Source of the DNA: Rhodothermales bacterium
Lineage (GTDB): Bacteria > Bacteroidota > Rhodothermia > Rhodothermales > Bin80
Assembly: GCA_022822185.1 (NCBI GenBank)
Contig: JAJECE010000010.1
Span: 1 to 64,000 of the forward strand
Length of the DNA: 64,000 nt
Direction: 5' to 3'
A program made the translations under genes and the position numbers. Every line of letters begins with the position of its first letter. The first letter of the stretch is position 1. Shown here piece after piece: positions 25,792-35,200 of this stretch. A model generated the notes under the pieces. The model was given only the letters and a program-made list of their open reading frames with translations, was not told the DNA's origin and ran no database searches.

Positions 25792-26148
25792 TCACGAATT
25801 GTGCGGAGGGCCTCGGGCCAGACGGGATTTTAAGAGGGCGGGTTGCCACTGAGTCGCAGTGTGTTGAAGAAGCGGATCGGCAACCGGGTCATACGTTGGA
25901 GAAGTAACGGGTTGTGCAAGATCCCCAATCAGGGGCACAGCAAAGAGCGCCAGATATGGACATGCATCGTGCCCCTCATGCGCATCTTGATAGCCTTCTC
26001 CGTGGGCCGTTTTATGGCTTGCCCCATGCACCGGGGCATACATATCGCTTGCAGCCATGTACACCAAGTGCGTCAGAGGCGAAAACAAGCCTCCTACGAT
26101 AAGTACACCTGCCAATAAAACGGATGCCTTCCGGCGGGAAAACTTCAT
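25792..26148 (-). CDS. DUF2946-like small His-rich membrane protein
   Basis: A 118-residue protein with an N-terminal membrane segment (VLLAGVLIVGGLFSPLTHLV), then a His-rich stretch VHGASHKTAHGEGYQDAHEG followed by HDACPYLALFAV. The His cluster plus 'CPY' recalls DUF2946 proteins, which are found beside copper and other metal genes; the usual second Cys of the CPxC motif is missing. It lies 185 bases upstream of mbnP in the same direction and may be the first gene of the copper operon or a separate unit. Confidence 0.6.
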   Translation of the reverse strand: MKFSRRKASVLLAGVLIVGGLFSPLTHLVYMAASDMYAPVHGASHKTAHGEGYQDAHEGHDACPYLALFAVPLIGDLAQPVTSPTYDPVADPLLQHTATQWQPALLKSRLARGPPHNS

Positions 26149-26991
26149 GTTCAGCGTTTCACTGTCTCCAACCCTCAGTAAATCTTAAAGGTAAAAACAT
26201 CAGTCAGAATCGTCACTGACGAGGTTGATCTGCTTCTACTCCGCCAAAACCATAGCCCTCCGCAGGCAACACACGGACGAACAGAGTGCATATTTACGTA
26301 CTTGTGACTTGCAACTGACAAAAATTGTGATTGATCCATCCGCTGATATTTTTGGCACAGAAGCGGGTTCCCCTTTGACTGTGATTTTCACGGAAACGTA
26401 CGATTCGCGGTTCAAATGATCGGTTGGCATCTTGCCGTCAAGCGTGAGGGTTGGGGTTAATATTGATATTTTCGAGACTGCAGGGCCGCCATCGAAAGCA
26501 GCGATCACGCACCCCTTTATAACGACTCCTCCATTGGTTTTTCAGAGATATAACGGGATTTTGAGGCCAAATGACATGCTGATTGCTCTTGGTTAAGACT
26601 GGATACGAAAGAGACGGATGAACCTGTGGAATTAGATGGATTTCGGCTGTAACCGCTCCAGGTTCAGTACATGGATGATTCCAGAACTAGTCTTGGCGGA
26701 TTCACAGGAAAGGCGGATGCCCTCTCGGAAATCATCCGAATTGAGCGAAGTGCACTTTGGACAGATAGGCGCAAACGGTGCGGCAATTTTCCCTTCGTAG
26801 TGCTTATATTCCTCTGATATTGCGAAAAAGAGGATCTTTCTGGAACCCCCGGATTTTTATGTCGTAAGGTAGAACTAAAGCGGAAGTTCGCCAATGGCTC
26901 TGCCGGAAGCGTGTGACTTTTCTAAGCAATTGCATTCTCGGACGGATGCGGGTAAAATCCAGTTTTCAACAAACCTTACTGTCTGAAGAAC
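26149..26991. other. intergenic stretch, no supported gene
   Basis: About 840 bases between the leftward copper cluster and the rightward coiled-coil genes. A 90-codon minus-strand frame (26236..26508) contains ESYVSVKITVKGEPASVPKI, and a 76-codon minus-strand frame lies at 26664. Neither has a recognised domain, and both look like chance or decayed frames. The promoters of both flanking units should be here. Confidence 0.4.
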
Positions 26992-27405
26992 ATGTCGGAA
27001 CAACGACCGGAAACGGTGCGTCTCTTCTCTTTCTTTCGGAAATTAACGGAAGGAGAAGAAGTGTCAATAGACGAAGTTCACGAAGCAACCAACGATATTT
27101 ACACCATGTCAGGAATTAACAACATTTCCCAATTCGGAGCCCAAATGGAAGGCTTCAAGGAAGCCGTATTAGCGAGGCTCGAATCTACAAATATAAAGAT
27201 AGATGCGCTCACCGAATCTACAAATACAAAGATAGATGCGCTCACCGAGTCTACAAATACAAAGATGGACGCGCTTAACGAATCCACAAATGCAAAGTTG
27301 GATGCCCAAAACAGCAAGTACAATATATTGCTATGGATGATTGGGCTATTCGGTGGATTAATCTCACTTATCCTGACCTATGCCACCTTCTTTGCTGAAC
27401 AATAA
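26992..27405 (+). CDS. coiled-coil membrane protein with 11-residue repeats
   Basis: A 137-residue protein. Residues about 1-60 are soluble (GEEVSIDEVHEATNDIYTMS). Then come four 11-residue units (ESTNTKIDALT type), a spacing typical of hendecad coiled coils, then NSKYNILLWMIGLFGGLISL and a transmembrane helix ending in TYATFFAEQ. Topology is probably a long coiled coil with a single C-terminal membrane anchor. A shorter paralogue follows at 27483, sharing everything from MSGINNISQFGAQ onwards. The function is unknown; a structural or scaffold role is conceivable. It is of the general DUF1640/Bdr-like kind but is not assigned to a family. Confidence 0.7.
   Translation: MSEQRPETVRLFSFFRKLTEGEEVSIDEVHEATNDIYTMSGINNISQFGAQMEGFKEAVLARLESTNIKIDALTESTNTKIDALTESTNTKMDALNESTNAKLDAQNSKYNILLWMIGLFGGLISLILTYATFFAEQ
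27181..27312 (+). repeat. 33-bp tandem repeat, four units (hendecad coiled coil)
   Basis: Four consecutive 33-base units (27181, 27214, 27247, 27280), each beginning gaatctacaaat or a close variant, encode 11-residue units of the ESTNTKIDALT type. A matching set of three units lies at 27591..27689 in the paralogue. Confidence 0.9.
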
Positions 27406-27482
27406 TAGTAACGGTGGTGTGGCCTTGATTGATTAGAAAATGTTGATGGTTTCAGAAATCTGACCAACTGCCCCAGTACACC

Positions 27483-27782
27483 ATGTCAGGAATTAACAAC
27501 ATTTCTCAATTCGGAGCCCAAATGGAAGGGTTCAAGGAAGCCGTGCTGGCGAGGCTCGAAATTCTTAGTGCGGGGATCGCTTCGTTCACCGAATCCACAA
27601 ATGCAAAATTGGACACGCTCACTGAATCTACAAATACAAAGATGGACGCACTCACCGAGTCTGCGAATGCAAAGCTGGATGCCCAAAACAGCAAGTACAA
27701 TATATTAACATGGATGATCGGGCTATTCGGTGGATCAATCTCACTCATCTTGGCCTATGCCACCTTCTTCGCTGAGCAATAA
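27483..27782 (+). CDS. coiled-coil membrane protein, shorter paralogue
   Basis: A 99-residue protein lacking the first 38 residues of its neighbour. It starts MSGINNISQFGAQMEGFKEA, identical to the internal part of the 26992 gene, and retains three 11-residue units, the SKYNIL...GLFGGSISLIL membrane segment and the YATFFAEQ end. The similarity begins abruptly at 'tacaccatgtcagg', so it is a partial tandem duplication. Its first unit is replaced by ILSAGIASFT. The shared start context means this Met may also be an internal start in the first copy. Confidence 0.6.
   Translation: MSGINNISQFGAQMEGFKEAVLARLEILSAGIASFTESTNAKLDTLTESTNTKMDALTESANAKLDAQNSKYNILTWMIGLFGGSISLILAYATFFAEQ
27591..27689 (+). 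repeat. 33-bp tandem repeat, three units
   Basis: Three 33-base units (27591, 27624, 27657) encode ESTNAKLDTLT, ESTNTKMDALT and ESANAKLDAQN. They are homologous to the array at 27181 but one unit shorter, suggesting copy-number change by slippage or unequal recombination. Confidence 0.85.
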
Positions 27783-27973
27783 GGACAGACGACAAAAAGA
27801 TCCTCTTTACGTCAGGAGATCTATGATGCAGACTGGAACTCTCTTATTTTGTCCAGCTAAGTCCGACCGGCGGCACTTTACGGTTACCCGTGAGAGTTCC
27901 TGAAAACCCCTGCACCGATACTCACTGCACCTGCTCAACCGAGTTTTACCAAGATATTAAAGCCTCGGTGTGG

Positions 27974-29527
27974 TCACTTCTCTTTCAGAGCATTCACATG
28001 ATCACACAGGATCTCAAGCGTTTCGTTGATGTCCTCCAGATGCGTCCGGAATGACACAATCGCTAAGCGCAAGACAATGGTTCCCCGAATTCGCGTGGAG
28101 GTTAAGAAAGCCCGGCCATCCTGATGTAAACGATTCACCAAAGCAAGATTGAATTCGTTCGCGTCTCCTTTCTCAGGAACGTATCGGAACGTTACAATAG
28201 ATAAATCAGGGTACGAACCAACCTGAAATCCCTCAAATTCCCTCAGACGCTCATATGCATATCTGGCCAGATGTATCTTCTCTGACAAAGCCGCACGGAA
28301 CGGTGCAACCCCCAATAGTTTGAGTGGCAGCCACATACGAAGCCCGCGAAAATGCTTGGATAATTCGGGAGACAGGTACGCCGGAGATAGTTCATGAGCA
28401 TCCGAATCCATGTCCAGCATGTACTCCCCGCGACCACCATGGGCAGGCCCAAGAAATTCCTGATCACGTACCAAAAGCGCACCTGTGCCAAACGGCAGGA
28501 ATAGCGTTTTATGAGGATCCAGCACCAAAGAATTGGATTGATTGATCCCGGAAAGAACCTCCTGCCCCTCTGGACAGAGTGCAAAAAAAGCGCCGTACGC
28601 ACCGTCAACATGAAACCATAAATGATTCGAGCGGGCAATAGAGGCGATCTCATTTAGAGGATCCACTGTCCCCGTATTGGTGGTTCCTGCGGAACCAACA
28701 ATCAGCCACGGGTTCAGACCGGATGCCTTATCGCCCGCAATGGTTTTCTCAAGTGCGTCAGGTGACATGCGGCAATGACCATCTTCTGCAACCCTGCGGC
28801 GTATTGAACTTCCCATTCCTGCAATTCGGAGGGCTTTGTCCACACAGTGATGGGTGTGTTCGGTCATATAAATCACTGCACGATCATAATCGGCACCGCG
28901 GAGCCCTGATGCTTCCCGTGCAGTAATGACCGCCGATAAATTGGCAATGCTCCCACCCGATGCAAGATAGCCACCGGCACCCCTGGGATAGCCCACAATC
29001 TGGGCCATCCAGCGAATCAGCATATTTTCCATGCGAACAGCACCGGGAGAAGAATGGAACACGCCAGCATATCGTCCACCAACTGCTGCAAGAAAATCCC
29101 CAAACGCAGAGTGTACCAGCCCCCCGGACGGAATATAGCCAAGGTATCGGGGAGACCCCGAGTTAAGGCCCTCATGGTCTACAAAATCATATAGAAGTTG
29201 CAGCGCCTCATCCAATGAAATCCCTTCCTCACCGATGGGGGAGGACAATAATCCCACACTCCGCTCCTTCGATTTTACATAGGCAGGAGTTTCACGCACC
29301 GTTGCAAGGTGCTGCCGGGCATAATTCCCTGTTTTCGTGAAGAGCTCTTCCAGCTCCTCCTGAGTGGGATCAAGTGCACTGGCCTGCTGTGCAAGTTCTG
29401 CCAAAAATCTGGGATTCAATGAACCGTTCACTGTTTCTTGGTGTGTCTCTGCACCGGGTCCTGCGATTGAAGCTAGATAATCCATGATAACCGTATTTTG
29501 GGGAATTTGATAAGAACGTCCAGACAC
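27974..29527 (-). CDS. group II PLP-dependent decarboxylase (aromatic-L-amino-acid decarboxylase-like)
   Basis: A 517-residue type I fold PLP enzyme. Landmarks in order are YLGYIPSGGLVHSAFGDFLA near the start of the fold, YLASGGSIANLSAVITARE (phosphate-binding 'SGGS.AN'), WLIVGSAGTTNTGTVDPLNE, LWFHVDGAYGAFFALCPEG (the Asp that binds the pyridine nitrogen) and LVLDPHKTLFLPFG, where Lys forms the Schiff base. It probably decarboxylates an aromatic amino acid, but glutamate- or other-specific members share these motifs. The frame as given starts with GTG; ATG at 29485 (MDYLASIAG) is an alternative. Divergent from the aldolase gene, 135 bases away. Confidence 0.9.
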   Translation of the reverse strand: MSGRSYQIPQNTVIMDYLASIAGPGAETHQETVNGSLNPRFLAELAQQASALDPTQEELEELFTKTGNYARQHLATVRETPAYVKSKERSVGLLSSPIGEEGISLDEALQLLYDFVDHEGLNSGSPRYLGYIPSGGLVHSAFGDFLAAVGGRYAGVFHSSPGAVRMENMLIRWMAQIVGYPRGAGGYLASGGSIANLSAVITAREASGLRGADYDRAVIYMTEHTHHCVDKALRIAGMGSSIRRRVAEDGHCRMSPDALEKTIAGDKASGLNPWLIVGSAGTTNTGTVDPLNEIASIARSNHLWFHVDGAYGAFFALCPEGQEVLSGINQSNSLVLDPHKTLFLPFGTGALLVRDQEFLGPAHGGRGEYMLDMDSDAHELSPAYLSPELSKHFRGLRMWLPLKLLGVAPFRAALSEKIHLARYAYERLREFEGFQVGSYPDLSIVTFRYVPEKGDANEFNLALVNRLHQDGRAFLTSTRIRGTIVLRLAIVSFRTHLEDINETLEILCDHVNALKEK

Positions 29528-29662
29528 TCAGAATGAGTAAATCTGGAGGCCGTTCGCAATGATCAGACCTGTACCCGTATATTCAATGAAAATCTACGAG
29601 CAGATCTGCTTAGGTCGTATACGAGACGAAGCAGAAAATGCTTCATAATTTTGCGATAAAAG

Positions 29663-30310
29663 ATGGAAAATCGTAGCCTGCTGACAAAAAAACTGATCAC
29701 CTCCGGTGCAATCGCGGTTTTGCGTCTTCAAGAAACATTACCGCTCAAGCCAGCGGTGGATGCCCTCATACATGGAGGTGTCACAGTCCTTGAAATTACG
29801 CTCACAACTCCAGATGCACTGACCTCTATAGAGACACTTCGGAAATCCTGCGATGCTGAAATCCTGATTGGAGCGGGATCCGTGATTACTGAAAAGCAGG
29901 CACATGCTGCCGCTGCTGCGGGAGCAGACTTTATTGTGTGCCCAATTACCAGTAAAGAGGTGATCCATGCCGGACATGCGCACGGTTTACCCGTTCTGCC
30001 AGGCGCACTGACTCCCACCGAAATACAAATCGCTCACGAATATGGGGCAGATATGGTGAAGGTTTTCCCTGCAGGACAGCTGGGGCTCAGCTATATCCGG
30101 GCACTTTTAGCCCCGCTGCCACATTTAAAGCTGGTGCCCACAGGGGGAGTGACTCCTGAAAATGCAGGGGAATGGATCCGTGCAGGTGCTGCTGCCGTGG
30201 GATTAGGCAGTGCTTTATTTGACACGGAAGCGGTTCAAAGTGGTCAACTCTCCATACTTACCGAACATGCCCGCACCCTGCATGCCAGTATTGCACAAGC
30301 CCGACAATGA
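29663..30310 (+). CDS. eda: KDPG/KHG aldolase
   Basis: A 215-residue TIM-barrel class I aldolase that splits 2-keto-3-deoxy-6-phosphogluconate, or 4-hydroxy-2-oxoglutarate, to pyruvate plus an aldehyde. Motifs are SGAIAVLRLQ, GVTVLEITLTTPDA (with the Glu that acts in catalysis), GAGSVITEKQAHAAAAAGAD, VKVFPAGQLG, where Lys forms the Schiff base, and LVPTGGVTPENAGEWI (phosphate binding). It is monocistronic, with no Entner-Doudoroff partner nearby, so it may serve uronate or sugar-acid breakdown, in keeping with the GH88 gene elsewhere in the window (inference). Confidence 0.92.
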   Translation: MENRSLLTKKLITSGAIAVLRLQETLPLKPAVDALIHGGVTVLEITLTTPDALTSIETLRKSCDAEILIGAGSVITEKQAHAAAAAGADFIVCPITSKEVIHAGHAHGLPVLPGALTPTEIQIAHEYGADMVKVFPAGQLGLSYIRALLAPLPHLKLVPTGGVTPENAGEWIRAGAAAVGLGSALFDTEAVQSGQLSILTEHARTLHASIAQARQ

Positions 30311-30372
30311 ACCTGATTTTTAGTATTACATGCTTCGTGTCTGAAAAAATGGCCCGGCAATAAAGATTCTGC

Positions 30373-32145
30373 ATGAACCGCATTGAGGTTGATTTATTTT
30401 CGGAGTCTAACATTACGCAGCGTGCGGCCGGTTACGATTCCGTTGATGCCGGAAAACTCAATGCCTGGCTGGATCCTTACATTCCGAAGGAGCGTGCCTG
30501 CATTCTGGATATCGGTGCCGGCAGTGGCCGGGATGCGGCCTGGTTTGCGTCGAAGGGACACAGTGTGTGTGCAGTGGAGCCTGACCCCCAGCTATATCAG
30601 GCAGCCAAGGCCAAACTACATGATTCTAAGCCCCCCTTTACCTTAGTGGAAGACCGGCTGCCCGACCTTAAAAAGACAGGTGTCGTGAGTGGCATGTCAT
30701 TTGATCTGATCCTGCTGAATGCGGTTTGGATGTTCATTCCCGAAACGCAGCGCGAACGCAGTTTTCGGAAACTGATCACCCTCCTGAAGCCTCGGGGAAT
30801 CATCGCATTCACACTGCGCACACCGTGCGAGTCCCATCGAGGGATGCACCCGACTTCTGTTTCTGAAATTGAAGCGCTTGCAAAGGGACACGGTGCCTAC
30901 GTTGAATTTACTCAGGAAGTGGAGGACTTACTTGGACGGCCAGGTGTGAAATGGCATCAGATCATCGTCCGTCTGCCGGATGACGGTACGGGCGCATTGC
31001 CGCTTGTTCGGCGGATTGTACTGCTTGATAATAAATCTGCGACCTACAAGCTCGCACTGCTTCGATCTCTGTGCAGAGTGGCCAGTATCTCGCCTGGTTT
31101 GGCACATGAATCCAGTCAAGATCAGGTGGCGATCCCGCTGGGAGCGGTAGCCCTTTCCTGGATCCAGCTCTATCTTCCTTTACTGAACAATGACATGCCC
31201 CAGAGACCGGACAATGAATCCGGGGGGCAGCGCATCGCATTTGTCAAAGATGCTCTCGAAAAATTCATCCCAAATCCACAGGATGTTACCCAACTCCGAA
31301 CCGGCGCATCACTGCATTCTGACCGCGGGATGGATTTGACAAAATCCATTCGAGATGCCGCGGCAACGATTGCAAAAATGCCAGTGAACTATCTCAATTA
31401 TCCGGATGGACGGCCGATTTTCAGGGTAACCAAGAAGCGTCTCAAAGTCCGCCGTTCCATCACACTGAACGAGGAGTATTTTTCGCAGTTCGGAGAAATG
31501 ACCGTCCCTATTCACCTCTGGCAGGCGCTCCTGCGGTATAATGTGTGGATTGAACCCGCTCTGGTTGAGGAATGGATCCGGCTGATACGCCGATATGCGG
31601 AGCGGCAGAACAGACAGGTGGACGAACTGAAATTAAGGCGACTGATGCGTCCCTATGAACCTGATCGCAATCAATTGGAAGTCCGCAGGCATGCGCTGGC
31701 ATTACTGGACACTCAGTCAATCCATTGCGTATGGACGGGTAAGAAGTTACAGGCCGGAAACATGGATATTGACCACTGTCTCCCCTGGGCAGTATGGCCA
31801 TGCGACGATCTTTGGAATTTGATGCCTTCCAGCAAGACGGTCAACCGCAGCAAGAGAGACTATTTGCCCAACAATATTACCATCCGGGAAGCACAGGACC
31901 GGATCATGACCTGGTGGGAGAATGCCTACCGCAGAGAAGCAGCAACGAGGGAACGGTTTCTTCTGGAGGCAAAGGCCCGGTTGCCCGCGTTAAAGGAGTC
32001 CATCCCCTCACTTGATGACGTATTTTTGGCTTTAGACCTGCAGAGGACACGCCTGTATAATGATCATCGCATTCCTGAATGGTCCGGTCCCCGCGGATCG
32101 AATCCAGACCTTCATTCCACGAATGAGAGCAGCCATGATCTATAA
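30373..32145 (+). CDS. class I SAM methyltransferase-HNH nuclease fusion protein
   Basis: A 590-residue two-enzyme protein. The N-terminal domain (about residues 1-205) is a Rossmann methyltransferase with the SAM loop LDIGAGSGRDAAWFASKG (Asp46 to Gly52) and SFDLILLNAVWMFIPE; it is not a DNA amino-methyltransferase, since the NPPY/DPPY motif is absent. A middle region (about 210-440) begins VRRIVLLDNKSATYKLALLR and has no recognised domain. The C-terminal part carries an HNH nuclease: C452-VWTGKKL, DIDH468CLPW, LWNLMPSSKTVN and SKRDYLP. The nuclease core residues are present. Proteins of this architecture occur in many bacteria but no function is known to me; a nucleic-acid modification or defence role is inference. 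Confidence 0.85.
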   Translation: MNRIEVDLFSESNITQRAAGYDSVDAGKLNAWLDPYIPKERACILDIGAGSGRDAAWFASKGHSVCAVEPDPQLYQAAKAKLHDSKPPFTLVEDRLPDLKKTGVVSGMSFDLILLNAVWMFIPETQRERSFRKLITLLKPRGIIAFTLRTPCESHRGMHPTSVSEIEALAKGHGAYVEFTQEVEDLLGRPGVKWHQIIVRLPDDGTGALPLVRRIVLLDNKSATYKLALLRSLCRVASISPGLAHESSQDQVAIPLGAVALSWIQLYLPLLNNDMPQRPDNESGGQRIAFVKDALEKFIPNPQDVTQLRTGASLHSDRGMDLTKSIRDAAATIAKMPVNYLNYPDGRPIFRVTKKRLKVRRSITLNEEYFSQFGEMTVPIHLWQALLRYNVWIEPALVEEWIRLIRRYAERQNRQVDELKLRRLMRPYEPDRNQLEVRRHALALLDTQSIHCVWTGKKLQAGNMDIDHCLPWAVWPCDDLWNLMPSSKTVNRSKRDYLPNNITIREAQDRIMTWWENAYRREAATRERFLLEAKARLPALKESIPSLDDVFLALDLQRTRLYNDHRIPEWSGPRGSNPDLHSTNESSHDL

Positions 32146-32288
32146 TCGAAATCCGATGCATCCCTCTGATTGGGAATACATCATTCCATCCCCATAACGC
32201 CCGACTCCAGCATCAGAGGTAAAAGTTCAAAACAGCCAGATCCTGTACTTTCCCGGACATCTATTCCAACAATACACACCCAAAATGA

Positions 32289-35200
32289 CTACTTGAGCAG
32301 TGTCATCATCCTGACCGCCCTCTCTCTTTCGGTTTGCAGAACATACATATAGGTGTCACTGGCCAGCCCCGCCCCGCTGAACCGTACACTATGGCGACCG
32401 GCCTGCTGCACGCCGTCCAGCAGGGTCTGCACTTTCTGCCCCAACAGATCATACACGGTGAGCGTAACCGGCCCGGTTCGGGTCAGCGAAAATTCAATGG
32501 CCGTCGTCGGATTGAATGGATTCGGGTAATTCTGCTCCAGCGAAAAGTCCGTGGGAATCTCCTCCCCCAGAGACTCTATGGAGGTCGTTGGATCCGGCAG
32601 GACATGAATGGCCCCGGAGGGCATGCCGAGCCCCACCGCATTCCTTGCCGTAACCCGGTAAAAGCGGGTGGCGGTCGAGGGCGGGAACGTATGGCGGTAG
32701 GCCGTCGCCGTCACATCGGCGAGTTTCTCCCAGGTGAATCCGGCATCCTCGGACATCTCAACCTGATAGCCGGTAACAGGGGTCCCCCCGTCATCCACCG
32801 GGGCGGACCAGGACAGGTTCACCGCCTCCTGCCCCTCGGCAACCGCCTCCACATTGGTCGGCACGCCGGGTGCCCGCAAGGCCGCACGGGTCGTGGCATG
32901 CGCCACATTGGAAAGAGCACTTGCTCCAACCGGATTGATCGCACGGACCCGGTAATGACGTGTCGTTTCGGGGGCAAGCCCCGTATGCGTATAGGTGGTC
33001 TCACTGCGTTCCGTGTCCAGAACGAGATCTGACCAGGTCTCGCCCGCATCCGAAGAGACCTCAATGTGATACCCGCTCACGGGGGCTCCGCCGGGATTGG
33101 AGGGCGCTGTCCAGGACAGGTGGATTTCCGTCTGCCCGGAAGCCGTTGCGATAAGTTCTGTCGGCATATCCGGCACGGAGATCACCACATGGTCCACATT
33201 CGAGGGATCCGCACTTTCACCAACGGAATTGATCGCATAGACGCGATAATGTCTTGTGTCGCCCTCGCTCAGCCCCGTATGCGTATAGGTGGTGGCCGAG
33301 CTTTCGGTGTCCTTGACCAGATCCGTCCAGGTCTCGCCCGCATCCGAAGAGACCTGAATCCGATATCCTGTAATCACAGCGCCGCCATTATTCGAGGGAG
33401 CCGTCCAGGAAAGCGTAATCTCTGCCGGCCCCGAAGCGGTTACCGTGAGTTCCGTCGGGACATCCGGCGCGGTGGCGGCCCCTGTCGTTGCGTAGTCCAC
33501 ACTGGACGGCGTGCCGATACCGACCGCATTGATGGCAGAGACACGATAATCGTATCTGGTTGCCGCTGCAAGCCCCGTATGCGTATAGGTGGTGGCCGTG
33601 CTGCGGGTGTGCGCCACCAGATCGGACCAGGTGTCTCCCGCGTCCGTCGACCATTCAATCTGATACCCGGTAATCACGGCCCCGCCGTTATTCGATGGAG
33701 CACTCCAGGAAAGAACGATTGCGTTTGGACCGGATGCCGTTGCGGTAAATCCGGCAGGCGCATCCGGCGCAGCGACAGCCTCTGTTGTTGCGCTGGCCAC
33801 ATTCGAGGGCATACCGGTGCCGACAGAATTGATCGCAGAGACGCGGTAATGTCTTGTATCCCCCTCGGTCAGCCCCGTGTGCATATAGGTCGTAGCCGTA
33901 CTTCCGGTGTTTGCCTCCAGATCCGACCAGGTGTCTCCTGCATCAGCGGACACCTCAATCTGATAGCCCGTAATTGCAGCCCCGCCGTTGTCCGAGGGAG
34001 CCATCCAGGAAAGGATGATTTCGGTTTGCCCAGAAGCCGTGGCGGTTAAATTCACAGGTGCCTCCGGCACCGTGGCCTCAATATCGCTCCAGATCGCCGT
34101 GGCCGACACCGCTGATTCTGGTCCGGTGTTGGAACCATTCGTTATCGAATTCGCCGCCACTTCTACCACCACATTCACTCCGCCGGTCGGTGTGACCACC
34201 AGACTGTAACGATTCCCGTTCCCGGAAAAAGCCCCCTTCGCCCCACCGGTCACTGTCACATCCCCCGTTTCAAATCCGGTCACATCCTCCGAAAAGATAA
34301 ACACCGCCGTAAAATCGGTCGTGGAATTGATCCTGTCTGGAACGCCAGTGATGTTAACGGTCAATGCTACCGCATCCCAGATCGCCGTCGCCAAGACTGC
34401 CGCTGCCGGTCCGGTATTCAGACCATCCGTTGCCGCGTTCGCCGCCACTTCTACCGTTACATTGGAGCCTCCCGCCGGCGTGACTTCCAGACTGTAACTG
34501 CTTCTATTTCCAGTGAAATTGCTTTTCGTGCCGCCGGTCACCGTCACATCCCCCGTTTCAAATCCGGTCACATCCTCCGAAAAGGTAAACACCGCCGTAA
34601 AAGCGGCCATGGAATTGATCTTGGCTGGCACCCCGGTGATAGCCACCGTCGGTGCCGTCGCGTCCCAGGTCGCGGTGGCGCTGACCGCCGTTGCCGGCCC
34701 GGTGTTAAAACCGTCTGTCGCCGCGTTCGCCGCCACTTCTACCACCACATTCACTCCACCGGTCGGTGTGACCACCAGACTGTAACGACTCCCGTTCCCG
34801 GAAAAAGCACCTTTTGTACCGCCGCTCACCGTCACATCCCCCTTTACAAACTCGGTCACATCCTCCGAAAATGTAAACATCGCCGTAAAAGCCGTCATAG
34901 AATTGATCTTATCGGGTACCCCGGTGATGGCCAAGGTCGGTGCCGTATTCCAGATCGCCGTGGCATTGACCGCAGATTCCGGGCCGGTGATGTTGCCGTC
35001 ACTGCCTATGGCCGAGTTTGCCTGTACAGTGACCGTTACATCCGACCCGCCGGCCGGCGTGATCCCCAGACTGTAACGACTCCCGCTCCCGGAAAAAGCA
35101 CCTTTGGTCCCGCCGCTCACCGTCACATCTCCCTTCACAAACCCGGTCACCGCTTCCGAAAAAATGAAGTTTGCGGTGATGATCGCCGTTGAATTGATGT

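Noticed and set aside
33066-34049. 327-codon plus-strand frame opposite the T9SS protein gene.
   Set aside because: It is antisense to the FnIII repeat region and its internal repetition mirrors those repeats.
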